The notes beneath the pieces are model-generated. The model saw nothing but the letters and a program-made list of their open reading frames with translations, ran no database searches and was not told where the DNA came from. Source: an uncultured Clostridia bacterium (lineage in GTDB: Bacteria; Bacillota; Clostridia; Christensenellales; Borkfalkiaceae). From it: a stretch of DNA of 64,000 nucleotides. Below, piece by piece: positions 46,781 to 56,083 of the stretch (position 1 is the stretch's first letter; every line of letters begins with the position of its first letter). Position numbers and translations under genes: made by a program. Location: the NCBI GenBank assembly GCA_944368155.1, contig CALVWW010000003.1, positions 118,562-182,561 on the forward strand, written 5' to 3'.

Positions 46781-47719
46781 ATGGATATAAACCGCTATTC
46801 ACCCTCGTACATACTCGAAAAAAAGCATCTTATCGGCCTTTCGGACTATACCACTGAGGAAATTTTTGAATATCTGTACGCTACAAAGGCGTTAAAGAGG
46901 AAATTTGAAGCGCACGAAGAAACCAATATTCTGCGCGGCACCACCGTTGCCATGCTGTTTGCCGACACATCGCTGCGCACGCGCTCGGCAATAGAGATAG
47001 GCGCACACCAGCTGGGCGGCAGCTGCGTAGATTTGCCGTACAGCGACAGGGATATGCGCGCAGGCGAAAATATCAAGGATATAGTTAACGTCATTTCGCG
47101 CTACGGCGTAGGCGCGCTGGTTACGCGCGGGATAAACAAAAAACTTTTAAACGACTTTACCGCAATATCTTCAATGCCCATAATCAATTCGCACAACGAA
47201 GACTGCGCGCCCATTCAGGCTATCTCGGACCTGTTCACTATATGGGAGAAAAAGGGTGAACTTGCCGGCGTAAAGCTGTCGGTTATAGGCAAGGCGACGG
47301 CTGTGACGTCTTCCTTCGTCATAGGCGCGGTAAAATGCGGTATGGATGTTTCGGTTGCCAGCCCCGCCCGCTACGGCATGAAACGCGAAAATGTGGAGGC
47401 CGCCGAGCAGATGGGCAAGATATATTTTACAGACAACCCCATTGAGGCCGCACGCGACGCAGACGTCGTATATACCAACGCCTACCGCTACCACACGGCA
47501 ATCACCGAGGAGGAGAAAGAGGCGCTGGCGCCCTACCGAGTGGACGCCGGGCTGATGTCTTACTCCATGCACAACTCGGTATTCATGCATCCCCTCCCCG
47601 CGACGCGCGGGCTGGAGGTAACCACCGACGTTATCGACGGCAAGCACAGCATCGTTTACGACCAGGGCGAAAACAGACTGCATGCCGTGAAGGCGATATT
47701 CACGCTGCTTGCAAAATAA
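46781..47719 (+). CDS. Ornithine-carbamoyltransferase-like protein, altered substrate loop
   Basis: 312 residues from the ATG at 46781. Carbamoyl phosphate site is kept: TSLRTRSAIE (about 65-74) and HNEDCAPIQAISD (Gln of the HPxQ motif). The second substrate site differs from OTC. The SMG loop (usually DVWxSMG) is NAYRYHT, and the catalytic Cys of HCLP is Pro (FMHPLPATRG). The C-terminal ENRLHAVKA helix is OTC-like. No arginine-pathway gene is adjacent. The amine substrate is likely not ornithine; I cannot name it. Confidence 0.75.
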   Translation: MDINRYSPSYILEKKHLIGLSDYTTEEIFEYLYATKALKRKFEAHEETNILRGTTVAMLFADTSLRTRSAIEIGAHQLGGSCVDLPYSDRDMRAGENIKDIVNVISRYGVGALVTRGINKKLLNDFTAISSMPIINSHNEDCAPIQAISDLFTIWEKKGELAGVKLSVIGKATAVTSSFVIGAVKCGMDVSVASPARYGMKRENVEAAEQMGKIYFTDNPIEAARDADVVYTNAYRYHTAITEEEKEALAPYRVDAGLMSYSMHNSVFMHPLPATRGLEVTTDVIDGKHSIVYDQGENRLHAVKAIFTLLAK

Positions 47720-47734
47720 TTTTTATGGATTTTA

Positions 47735-47791
47735 CAAATAAAGCAGTGCGCCGCCGCACAGGTTTTGTGCGGCGGCGCACTGCTTTATTTG
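47735..47791. terminator. Bidirectional long perfect hairpin
   Basis: 26-bp perfect arms (47735-47760 and 47766-47791) with a 5-nt loop, including AAATAAAG/CTTTATTT flanks; 15 nt behind the carbamoyltransferase-like gene and facing trmB. Confidence 0.85.
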
Positions 47792-47844
47792 ACTGCAAAC
47801 GCGTTCGCTGGGGCATATATGCGGGGCAATCAGCATTTAAAGCT

Positions 47845-48522
47845 TTATTCGAGCGGAGGACAAACGACCGCGCGGAATATTTTTTTGCCCTCGTCCATAA
47901 ATTTTTGCTCGTGCTCGGTGACGACGTTGCCCTCAAATGGGAAGGCGGCCAGGTCGCGGCATACTTCCTTTATTAACCAGCCGCACTCTTTGAAACTTTC
48001 GAGGGAATAGTTAAAAAAGTCCTCGTTGTCTGTCTTTTGCCAAAGCTCGCTCCCGGCCTTCAGCAACGCGCTGTACAGAGCGAGAAATCGCGGATTAGTC
48101 AGGCGCTGGGCGGCATAGCCGAGCTTTGGAAGAGGGTCGGAAAAATTCAGATAGATGCGGGATACTATGCCGTCTTTTATGTAGCGGGGCAGGACTTCGG
48201 CGGGACAGTTGATGAAGTGCACGTTTTTAAGCTCCTGAGCTTTTGCAGCCTCGCAGGCGGTAATAATTACGTTTGAAACCTTCTCCACCGCAACAAAATT
48301 AATGTCGGGATGCAGCCTTGCCATGCCGCATACAAAACCGCCTTTGCCGCAGCCTATTTCAAGGTGAACGGGGTTATTGTTGTTAAAAAGCGCCGCAAAA
48401 TCGAGGTAAGCCTTCATCCCGGCAGCCTTCTTCATGTTCTTTTCCGTTAAATCAGCCCCCGTCATAATATCGCCGCAGGCGGCGAGACGGGCGTCTAAAT
48501 TGTCTTTTCTGTGCATTCTCAT
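47845..48522 (-). CDS. trmB: tRNA (guanine-N7-)-methyltransferase
   Basis: About 225 residues. SAM-binding EIGCGKGGFV near residue 55, catalytic-region NFSDPLPK (usual NFPDPWPK) and KTDNEDFF near residue 180. Methylates G46 of tRNAs. Start choice is between the two ATGs of ATGAGAATG (48522 or 48516). Neither has a ribosome site, and a TAAAAT box ends 7 nt before the first. Confidence 0.92.
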   Translation of the reverse strand: MRMHRKDNLDARLAACGDIMTGADLTEKNMKKAAGMKAYLDFAALFNNNNPVHLEIGCGKGGFVCGMARLHPDINFVAVEKVSNVIITACEAAKAQELKNVHFINCPAEVLPRYIKDGIVSRIYLNFSDPLPKLGYAAQRLTNPRFLALYSALLKAGSELWQKTDNEDFFNYSLESFKECGWLIKEVCRDLAAFPFEGNVVTEHEQKFMDEGKKIFRAVVCPPLE

Positions 48523-48529
48523 GCCATTA

Positions 48530-48590
48530 ATTTTAACACAGGCGGCTTGCATTTTGCAAACAAAACGCAGGCCGCCTTAAACTTTAAAAA
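48530..48590 (-). promoter_or_regulatory. trmB promoter region with imperfect inverted repeat
   Basis: TTGCAA, 18-nt spacer, TAAAAT on the minus strand. An imperfect inverted repeat (GGCGGC-TGC-TTTTG / CAAAA-GCA-GCCGCC, 48541-48576) covers the -35 and spacer and could be an operator. The remainder up to orf194 (48591-48832) shows no gene. It has a possible TATAAT at about 48679 facing orf194 and a GGGGG/CCCCC pair (48712, 48804) that could close a leader structure. Confidence 0.45.
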
Positions 48591-48832
48591 AGCTGTCAAC
48601 CCTTTTGTGTGAAAAAATGTAAAATTTAGTTGGACTTTATTTTGTCCTCTCATGTTTTTTCGGGTACATTTGTGATTATAATAAGCCGTCGGGTGAAAAA
48701 ATACAGAAAAAAGGGGGAGACACGATAACTGAATACGCAATACGCCGTATACTGCGTCGGCGCGCTATAATGCGCGGGGCTATGCGCGAGGCAGAAAATA
48801 TGTTCCCCCGTTAAAGGAGGCAGGAACGTATT

Positions 48833-49417
48833 ATGACTCTCAGCGAAGTCATTGCCCTGTACGGGCTGGACGTAATTCTTCTCACCGTGGCAAACGCGGC
48901 GCTTGCCGAACTTTTAAAGCGCACTCTGCTTAAAAACAAACCGAAGATAGTCACCGCAATAATTTATGCCGCAGGCACGGTCATGTATATCGTATACGAA
49001 AGTATACGCATGAAAAACGCGCTGTTCTTTATCGATAACGCCTCTTCGGCAATCGAACACGGACTTTCGGTAGGAACGCTGACCGTGCTCCTGTGCGCGG
49101 CCGTCGACAGGTTTTTCGACGGCGGTTCGGGCACGAGCGCGGAAGATACGATAGCCCTGATATTGAAAGGCTGGGTAAAAAGCGGAAAGGCGAACGACTG
49201 CGCGAAAAAAATCATCGAACTGAAAGCAAGCCAAAGCGGGGATGAATTTATCGACGGGGCGGCTGAACTCGTTGCAGAATATGCCGCCGACGGAGTAACC
49301 GCGGCGCAGGCCAGGCTTATTGCCGAACTTGCCTGCCGTGCAGCAAACGGGCTTTTAGGCGAAGAAACGACCGTACAGGACGGCGAAACCGCCGCGGAGA
49401 AACAAGAAAAAACTTAA
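48833..49417 (+). CDS. Small membrane protein, weakly holin-like, unknown function
   Basis: 194 residues with a strong AAAGGAGG ribosome site. Three hydrophobic segments (about 8-28, 40-58, 73-92), with basic KRTLLKNKPK between the first two, then an acidic, Ala-rich soluble tail of about 95 residues. The N-terminal half resembles the layout of phage-type holins or Firmicutes membrane proteins of unknown role, but there is no phage gene nearby. Lies upstream of, and convergent with, the germination operon. Confidence 0.65.
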   Translation: MTLSEVIALYGLDVILLTVANAALAELLKRTLLKNKPKIVTAIIYAAGTVMYIVYESIRMKNALFFIDNASSAIEHGLSVGTLTVLLCAAVDRFFDGGSGTSAEDTIALILKGWVKSGKANDCAKKIIELKASQSGDEFIDGAAELVAEYAADGVTAAQARLIAELACRAANGLLGEETTVQDGETAAEKQEKT

Positions 49418-49455
49418 TATGCGGAATTTTTGTGCAACAATGCACAGAAAGCATG

Positions 49456-49483
49456 GCTGGCGGCGCATCAATGCGCCGCCAGC
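49456..49483. terminator. Bidirectional terminator, orf194 / gerC
   Basis: GCTGGCGGCGCAT/ATGCGCCGCCAGC with a 2-nt centre and GATTTTTAT on the plus side. Confidence 0.8.
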
Positions 49484-49558
49484 CTGATTTTTATGATATG
49501 CACAGTTATATTTATAAATTTGACATAATTTGAATTGTTTTCTTTTCATATTTTGCAT

Positions 49559-50767
49559 TCAACGTACACTTTCTACTTTTATATCGTATTCAACTTTTAA
49601 AGACTGAAGCACGCGCCCCTTAAAGCTCTGGTATTCATCATAGAACCTTTGATAAAGAAGTTTTTCGGCGCTGACAAGGTCGCATCCGCTTTCAACACAA
49701 AAATCTATGAGCGAGTTCATTCGTCCTTCTACAGTATCGGCGACGGCCTTCAGCACTCCGCCTGAAACGAGGTGCGAATTTGCGCTGCCTTCGGCCGCGG
49801 GACGGCTTTCTGACGACTGAACATTTGCAAGCGCGCGGTATTTTATTCTGAGCACCGGCACTCCGCCCTCCACCGCTATCCGAAGGGCACAAGAATTGTT
49901 TTTGAGCCCTACCGTATAATTTTTACCGTCAAACTCGGCGTTGACCACAGCGAGGCGTATATTGCTCCGCACTAAATTGAGCGCAAATGCCTGGTCCTCT
50001 GTAAGCACGCCTATAAATTTACCGCCCGTAAAAGCCGCCGTGGTGAGACATGTGAACTCGACAGACTTTTCACTGCTCTTGCCCGAACCGCCTGAGGAGC
50101 CGCCCGAACTTTTTGAACCTCCTGAGGAGGCTGTTGTCGAACCGCCGCTGCCGCTCTGAGTGAATTCAATAAAGGGCATATAGGCGCTTGCCGAGGGTGA
50201 ACCTGCGTCCTGGGCGAGCAACTTGAGATTGACGGTAGAGGCGTTGGCCGAATTTTTAAGTTCCTCGCTCATGGCGCGCTGAATTGCCGAAGACGACATG
50301 CCGCCGTCGGCCGGCTGCATGCCGAGAAGTTCCTTCGCCGTGCCGCGGCACATGCCCACGAGTGCGGTGAGGGGGACGTAATCGTTGCGATAGAAATAGT
50401 CGAGTACGGTAAACAAATCTCTCTCCGCACAGGCTTCGCCGAGCACTACCAGATTGCAGAACGCAAGTTTGGGGTAGAAGCCGGTCTTCGCGTTTATATC
50501 GTCCACAGCGTCGGCAACGGTGGCGCCGTTGCCCGTTACCTGAGTATAAGCGGCGCTTCCCTCGCCCTGCGCCGGGGTGGGAATGGCGGCCTGCGCAGTT
50601 ACGGCATAGCCGTCGTCGGAAACGTCTACCCCCACCGCCACTACGATTGAAGCCTTATGGATATCGACCAGGCCGAAGTCGTTTGAAAAAAACAGGAACA
50701 ACATTGCCGCTATTATTATCAGGAATATTATGCGCGCAACAACCTGCATGCGCGAGGCCTTTTGCAT
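49559..50767 (-). CDS. Ger(x)C-family spore germination protein without lipobox
   Basis: 402 residues, third gene of the operon. GerC proteins are normally lipoproteins of the nutrient receptor on the inner spore membrane. Here the N terminus is a plain transmembrane helix (about 10-28) with no Cys after it, so membrane anchoring is by the helix. The GerC body is recognisable (VVAVGVDVSDDGYAVTAQ; the C-terminal QSLKVEYDIKVES). A Ser/Gly-rich linker (about residues 205-235) is inserted in the middle. Ribosome site GGGGGTG. Confidence 0.82.
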   Translation of the reverse strand: MQKASRMQVVARIIFLIIIAAMLFLFFSNDFGLVDIHKASIVVAVGVDVSDDGYAVTAQAAIPTPAQGEGSAAYTQVTGNGATVADAVDDINAKTGFYPKLAFCNLVVLGEACAERDLFTVLDYFYRNDYVPLTALVGMCRGTAKELLGMQPADGGMSSSAIQRAMSEELKNSANASTVNLKLLAQDAGSPSASAYMPFIEFTQSGSGGSTTASSGGSKSSGGSSGGSGKSSEKSVEFTCLTTAAFTGGKFIGVLTEDQAFALNLVRSNIRLAVVNAEFDGKNYTVGLKNNSCALRIAVEGGVPVLRIKYRALANVQSSESRPAAEGSANSHLVSGGVLKAVADTVEGRMNSLIDFCVESGCDLVSAEKLLYQRFYDEYQSFKGRVLQSLKVEYDIKVESVR

Positions 50768-50856
50768 GGTACACCCCCGTTATATGTATTTCCCGCCGCA
50801 AAAGCGGGAATAAGTTTGCTGAGCAGCATAAAAGCGCAGATTATACAAGCGGCAAG

Positions 50857-51957
50857 TCAGCCGCGATTTTTCTTTTTCAGTACCCATACGAGAGGCGGCA
50901 GAAGGAAGGCAAAAACAAGAAATACCGCCCACAGATAACCGCCGAAGAACTGCTGAACGACCAGATAACTGTTATTCAGAAGAATGACGCAGAGAAGAAG
51001 TATTGCGTTTACCGCAAGCGAGGCGATTGCGGCGGCCGGACGGACGTTCCTGCCCTCGGTCTGTTCTTTATCCAGGGCGCCGCAAATGCACGTGACAGAA
51101 AGCTGGATATAAAGCACAAGCGCAAACAGCATGCATACTTCCACCGCATATACGGCGACAAGGTCTACCCTGCCCACAAGCGAAAGTGCGGAGAAGAAAA
51201 CGGCTATTTTACTGATTGCGAAATACTGGTCTGGTGAAAGCACCGAAAATATGCTGTAGAACAGCACTAAAAACAGCACGACGACGAGCGCAGAGACGGC
51301 ATACGACAGAGTGATTTTTAAGCTGTCGCCCTTTCTATATCTGAACCTGCCCATGAGCATGAGCATAACGGCGCCGTCGGTGAAATTGTAGAGCGAAAAC
51401 CGAACGCCTGAGACCATACCCGAAAACGGCGTTGTCCTGAGCACCGGCAACAGCCAGCCGAGATTGCTCTCGCCCGCCGACATGATAAGCAGCGCAATGA
51501 GCGCAACAGCCAGAACGGGGAGAACAATATCCGCCACTCTGCCCGCATTCTTTATGCCCTTTGCCCCGACATAGACGGAAAATATAAAAAAGGGCAGAAA
51601 CGTTATGAGCGAAGGAATGGTATCGTAAAAAATCGACTGTACGAACAACTTTTGCTCGAGCATGGGCAAAAGTGCCGAAAGGGCGAAAAAAGCGGCGAAC
51701 AGCCAGCAGAATATTTTTGAAACAACTTGTCCGAAGGTATCCTCAATCAGCGCAAACACCGTTTTGTCTGTCTTTGACGAAGCATAGGAAACCGCCCATA
51801 CCGCGGCCGTCTGCAATGCAAAGGCAATGAGTGCGGGCAACCACAGATTGCCGTCGCAGTAATAAGAGAGCACTGCCGGCATCATTAACAGTTTGCCTGC
51901 CGCAGTATATGCAGACATTATAAAGCATACCTGACGCGTTTTGAGCTGCTCTTTCAT
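50857..51957 (-). CDS. GerB-family spore germination permease
   Basis: 366 residues with about ten transmembrane helices, APC-superfamily fold (PF03845). GerB is the likely ligand-sensing transporter-like subunit of the germinant receptor. The start overlaps the gerA stop by ATGA, so translation is coupled. A gap of 89 nt with a small CCCGC/GCGGG hairpin separates it from gerC. Confidence 0.92.
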   Translation of the reverse strand: MKEQLKTRQVCFIMSAYTAAGKLLMMPAVLSYYCDGNLWLPALIAFALQTAAVWAVSYASSKTDKTVFALIEDTFGQVVSKIFCWLFAAFFALSALLPMLEQKLFVQSIFYDTIPSLITFLPFFIFSVYVGAKGIKNAGRVADIVLPVLAVALIALLIMSAGESNLGWLLPVLRTTPFSGMVSGVRFSLYNFTDGAVMLMLMGRFRYRKGDSLKITLSYAVSALVVVLFLVLFYSIFSVLSPDQYFAISKIAVFFSALSLVGRVDLVAVYAVEVCMLFALVLYIQLSVTCICGALDKEQTEGRNVRPAAAIASLAVNAILLLCVILLNNSYLVVQQFFGGYLWAVFLVFAFLLPPLVWVLKKKNRG

Positions 51958-53396
51958 TCTTTGTCCCCCTTTACGTTGCTTTTAAGGCGCACCTTGTTTG
52001 CGCTCTTAAGCGACTCGGGGCGGGTTGAGAGCGAGAACATGTCGCGCTTCAAAAATCCGTCGCCCATATCGTGCAGTATATTTGGTGAAAACGGCGCCAT
52101 GAACGGCACTCCGTACGCCTGTTCGGTGACAAGATAGCACAGAAGAAAAGCTATGAACAGCACAAGCCCGAAGGTTCCCACACTGCCGCCGATTATAAGA
52201 AATATCCAGCGCAATGTGGCGGTCGTCTCCATAAGGTCGGGCACAACATACAGGCATATAGCCGAAAACGCAACTATTATTATCGCGGGAGTCGAAACTA
52301 TGCCGGCGGTGACTGCGGTTTCGCCAAGGACGAGCGCGCCGACGATGGATATTGCAAGGCCGACATATTTGGGCATGCGTATCGAAGCCTCATTTAAAAC
52401 TTCCAGCACAAAGAGCGTTAAAAACATCTCCACGCTCGGCGACAGCGGCAGCCCCGACACCGAGCTTGAAATATTCAAAAGCAGTTTAAACGGTATGAGC
52501 TGGAGTTTGAACAGCTGCGCCGCCACATAGGTTGCGGGCAGAAGTATGCCCACCGCAACGGCTACCGCACGCAGCGCACGCAGTATCGTGGCACGGTAAG
52601 AGGACACGAAGTAGTCCTCCGAGGACTGAAAATCTTCGATTAGCATATACGGCACAGTGAGAGCAATCGGCGAGCCGTCGATAAGTATGCCCACCCTGCC
52701 TTCGGAAATTTTTGCGCAGAATATATCAGGCTTTTCACAGGTGGCGCTGCGCTTGAACAGCGAGCGCGGGCGCGACGAAATAAAACGGCCTATATATGAC
52801 GAATCGGCTATGACATCTATTTCGTGAGATTCTATCTGCGACTTTATTTTTTCAGGAAGTTCAGGATTGCACACATCTGCAAGATAGCATATTGTGACGG
52901 CAGTATCCGACCGTTTGCCTGTACGGATGGTATCCAGCCGCAAATCGGGCGACTTCAAACGCTTGCGCACGAGAGCGCAGTTGACCTTAATATCCTCGGT
53001 GAACCCCTCGCGGGGGCCCTTTACGGCAATCTGCGTTGGCGGTTCGGCAACAGCTCTGCCCGGGGGTTTTGTAAGACCTATTATAAAAAAAGTGCTCTCC
53101 CCGTCGATTAAAAGCGCGGCGCTGCCGTATGATATCTCCTCTACGGCCATGGAAAAGTCCTCCCCCTCCTTTACCTCGGGCGAGGCGAGAACGGCGCGGA
53201 CGTCGGCGGCGGTAGCGCCGGCCTTTGCGCCTGAAAGGGGCTTGACCACAAGTTCGCCGAGCTGCGGCTTTTCCACAAGTCCGTCAACATATATAAGGGC
53301 AAATTTTTTGCCCGCGGCTGAAGAAAATTCATACGTTATTACGTCGGCTGAGACGAGCACATCCTTTATCTTTTTTATGCTCTGACTTAATTGCAT
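51954..53396 (-). CDS. GerA-family spore germination protein
   Basis: 480 residues from the ATG at 53396. Soluble N-terminal region (about 1-260) followed by five to six transmembrane helices (about 270-440), with the family segments SYIGRFISSRPRSLF and VGILIDGSPIALTVPY. First gene of gerA-gerB-gerC. A sigma-G-like promoter lies just upstream, fitting forespore expression. Confidence 0.93.
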   Translation of the reverse strand: MQLSQSIKKIKDVLVSADVITYEFSSAAGKKFALIYVDGLVEKPQLGELVVKPLSGAKAGATAADVRAVLASPEVKEGEDFSMAVEEISYGSAALLIDGESTFFIIGLTKPPGRAVAEPPTQIAVKGPREGFTEDIKVNCALVRKRLKSPDLRLDTIRTGKRSDTAVTICYLADVCNPELPEKIKSQIESHEIDVIADSSYIGRFISSRPRSLFKRSATCEKPDIFCAKISEGRVGILIDGSPIALTVPYMLIEDFQSSEDYFVSSYRATILRALRAVAVAVGILLPATYVAAQLFKLQLIPFKLLLNISSSVSGLPLSPSVEMFLTLFVLEVLNEASIRMPKYVGLAISIVGALVLGETAVTAGIVSTPAIIIVAFSAICLYVVPDLMETTATLRWIFLIIGGSVGTFGLVLFIAFLLCYLVTEQAYGVPFMAPFSPNILHDMGDGFLKRDMFSLSTRPESLKSANKVRLKSNVKGDKE

Positions 53397-53426
53397 ACCA
53401 TTATTATCTGCGTTAAAAAATATTTT

Positions 53427-53456
53427 ATTTATGTAAGCCAAGGCTAAGCAATTCAA
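53427..53456 (-). promoter_or_regulatory. Sigma-G-like promoter of ger operon
   Basis: TGAATT (complement of 53451-53456), 16-nt spacer, CATAAATA (complement of 53427-53434) resemble the forespore consensus TGMATA / CATWMTA. About 30 nt to the gerA start. Confidence 0.5.
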
Positions 53457-53510
53457 AGTTACCTGAAAATATCCGTTTATAAAAATTTTTATAAATAGCG
53501 CATTCTTTCT

Positions 53511-53539
53511 TGCGATTTTATTCGGACTGCGACATACTT
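53511..53539 (+). promoter_or_regulatory. Possible promoter of lipoprotein gene
   Basis: TTGCGA, 17-nt spacer, CATACT(TA). The -10 is closer to sporulation sigma factors than to sigma-A, but the -35 is not diagnostic. Confidence 0.35.
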
Positions 53540-53579
53540 AAAATACAGTATCTGCAAAAATAATTTGGAGGAAATTATA

Positions 53580-55016
53580 ATGAAGAAAAAACTGCTTGCT
53601 CTGCTGCTTGCGATGGCAATGGCAATTTGCCTTGTGTTTGCCCTTCCTGCCTGCAACGATGCAGAAGATGAAGAAAACCGGAACGAACAAAATGAAAACA
53701 ATAACAGCGGCTCCGATGACGGCGAAGATATTGCCGCCCTCGTTTCGCAGTACATTGAAAATTCATTGGCACAGGAATACATTACCATAAATTTCAACGG
53801 CACAGCCGACGTGGAATCCTCAGACAGTTATTACGGCGAGGAATATACAGACAGTTATAACAGTACAATTAATGCCGCTTTGATGATAGCAGAAAACGAC
53901 GAATACGGCGTCGATATGAGCATATCAACAGTTACAGACGGAACATATTCGAGCGACATATTCAAAGACGGAGTATATTACTCTTCACAAAACAGAGAAA
54001 GCATATTAGAAACGCCGCTGTATACACGCCGCAACGATTATTATTTAGGTTATCAGACTAGAGCGGAAATCGCGGCTTATGCCGACATGGCCGTACTTGC
54101 CGCCGAGCTGGCAGATAATTCCGACAGGTTAGGCATTTCGGGCATAACCGTCTCTGCGGAGAACTCGGACGGAGGAAAGCTTCTTACGCTGGAAGTAAAC
54201 ATGGGCGAATGTTTAGACAGCGTAAAAGCACTTATCGACAAGCTCGACACCATAATGACGCACGAACATGCCGAAACGATAAATGAACTTTTCGACGATT
54301 ACATAACGCTTACCGACTTTACCGCCAAACTTGAAGAGACAGTTAAAAACTATGATTTAAGCACTGAAACGGTTTTCAGCGACGGGATAATGTTGTTGCT
54401 GGCAATATCAAATATATCTTCGCGGCTGATGTATACAAACCGTGAATTCAGTGAATACTTTAACTCCACATTTGTTATGGAATGGGCAGAGCACCCGGCA
54501 AACGCCGTATTCAATCTGCTGAACAGGTTTGGCGACGATACAATCAAGTCGCTGCTTGCGCCGCCAAAGCCGGACGACAGCGTATATTCATATATCGTGC
54601 GCACGCTCGGCTCGTTCAGGGTTACGGGACTGTTAGATATGATTTACGACGAAACGGGCTACGGCGAGGAAATGTTTGCTTCGTTCAGACAGTTCGCCTT
54701 GCAGGAAAACTCAGTTTCGCTGCTCGAAGCTCTGGAGATGGTCACGGACACAGAGCCCGGCGAAATACAGCGTTCCCTTTCAGCAATATCCATAGCCGAC
54801 GGCAGCACTGCAAAACTTGAGCTTCAATCAGACAGTGAAGGCAGAATAATCTCGGTAAGCACAGCTACTAATTACGATATAACAACGGTGGATACACGGT
54901 ATGACGGCACTACCTACACCGACAATGAAAAAGCAAATGTAAGCATGCAGTTCAACCTATCGTACGAACAGTTTACGATAACCGCGCCTTCAGATGAACA
55001 GATTATAGGCAGGTAA
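53580..55016 (+). CDS. Predicted lipoprotein, unknown function
   Basis: 478 residues, GGAGG ribosome site. Type II signal peptide ending in the lipobox LPAC at about 22-25, then an acidic Asn/Glu/Asp-rich linker (about 26-50). The rest is acidic with helical segments and a C-terminal beta-rich part. No domain is recognised. It could be a substrate-binding or envelope protein of the sporulating cell, but location beside the ger operon is the only hint. Confidence 0.8.
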   Translation: MKKKLLALLLAMAMAICLVFALPACNDAEDEENRNEQNENNNSGSDDGEDIAALVSQYIENSLAQEYITINFNGTADVESSDSYYGEEYTDSYNSTINAALMIAENDEYGVDMSISTVTDGTYSSDIFKDGVYYSSQNRESILETPLYTRRNDYYLGYQTRAEIAAYADMAVLAAELADNSDRLGISGITVSAENSDGGKLLTLEVNMGECLDSVKALIDKLDTIMTHEHAETINELFDDYITLTDFTAKLEETVKNYDLSTETVFSDGIMLLLAISNISSRLMYTNREFSEYFNSTFVMEWAEHPANAVFNLLNRFGDDTIKSLLAPPKPDDSVYSYIVRTLGSFRVTGLLDMIYDETGYGEEMFASFRQFALQENSVSLLEALEMVTDTEPGEIQRSLSAISIADGSTAKLELQSDSEGRIISVSTATNYDITTVDTRYDGTTYTDNEKANVSMQFNLSYEQFTITAPSDEQIIGR

Positions 55017-55096
55017 AATACCCCCCGCTGAATGCAGGTAAAATGAGTGCAGACGGGCGGATTGAAATTATATACTGCATATAAGTTTAAAGCGGC

Positions 55097-55131
55097 ACCC
55101 TGCCGCGCGTTGACAAACGCGCGGCAGGGTG
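55097..55131 (+). terminator. Terminator of lipoprotein gene
   Basis: CACCCTGCCGCGCG/CGCGCGGCAGGGTG stem followed by TTAAAATTTT, 80 nt after the stop. Confidence 0.7.
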
Positions 55132-55214
55132 TTAAAATTTTCATAGCTTGAGCGGAGCGCTGTGCTTTTGCTTAAAGCAAAGCGCCCGTGTTAAACACAC
55201 AGGAGAAATACGCA

Positions 55215-56036
55215 ATGACTATCGATTACGACGCACACTATTTTTCCCCGCGCGATACCTTGGAGTGCGGACAGATTTTCCGCTTTACGCCTTACGGCGA
55301 GGGATACAGAGTGTATTCCGCCGACAAGGCGTGCTACGTTTACACGCGCGGAAACACAACATACATAGAGTGCGACGACGGCGAATATTTTTACAATTTT
55401 TTTGATTTGGGACGGGACTATGCCGAAATTAACGATAAGGCAAAGAGCTATAACGTGCCGCTTTTGACACGCGGAGCGGAACTGGGTGCAGGATTGAGGC
55501 TTTTAAACCAAAGCGCCGAGGAGATGATTTACTCCTTTATAATTTCACAGAACAACAATATCCCGAGAATTAAGGGAATTATAGAGCGGATATGCCGTGC
55601 GCTTGGCGATGAGAGCGAATTCGGAGGAGAAAAATACAGCGCCTTCCCCTCCTCCGCCGCTCTTGCGGCGGCAGGAGCCCCCTTCTATAAGAATATAGGA
55701 GCAGGCTACCGTGACGAATACCTTGCAAAAACTTCGGCGCGCATTGCCGCCGAGGGCATAGAAAAACTGTTCGCTCTGCCAACGGCGGAACTAAAAAAGG
55801 AACTTCTGACATATACCGGAATAGGGCCGAAAGTTGCCGACTGCATAAGCCTGTTCGGCTTTGCCAGAAGAGAATGTTTCCCCGTTGACACATGGATAGA
55901 AAAGCTGTACCGCGAGGACTTCGGCGGAACGCTTAAAGACAGGAACAAGATAAACTTTTACTTCTGCAATCTGTTCGGCAAAGATGCGGGATACATGCAG
56001 CAGTATCTGTTCTACGCCAAAAGAGAAAATTTATAG
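55215..56036 (+). CDS. 8-oxoguanine DNA glycosylase (OGG1-like, HhH-GPD)
   Basis: 273 residues from the ATG at 55215 (AGGAG upstream). An N-terminal OGG_N-type domain is followed by a helix-hairpin-helix (TYTGIGPKVADC) with catalytic Lys206, and Asp225 in FPVDTWIEK. Removes 8-oxoguanine from DNA. The clostridial OGG type differs from MutM. Followed after 47 nt by the phospholipase-like gene on the same strand. Confidence 0.9.
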   Translation: MTIDYDAHYFSPRDTLECGQIFRFTPYGEGYRVYSADKACYVYTRGNTTYIECDDGEYFYNFFDLGRDYAEINDKAKSYNVPLLTRGAELGAGLRLLNQSAEEMIYSFIISQNNNIPRIKGIIERICRALGDESEFGGEKYSAFPSSAALAAAGAPFYKNIGAGYRDEYLAKTSARIAAEGIEKLFALPTAELKKELLTYTGIGPKVADCISLFGFARRECFPVDTWIEKLYREDFGGTLKDRNKINFYFCNLFGKDAGYMQQYLFYAKRENL

Positions 56037-56083
56037 GGCATTATTCCTGCCCGATATGGGCATAATATTTCGGGAGATTTTGC

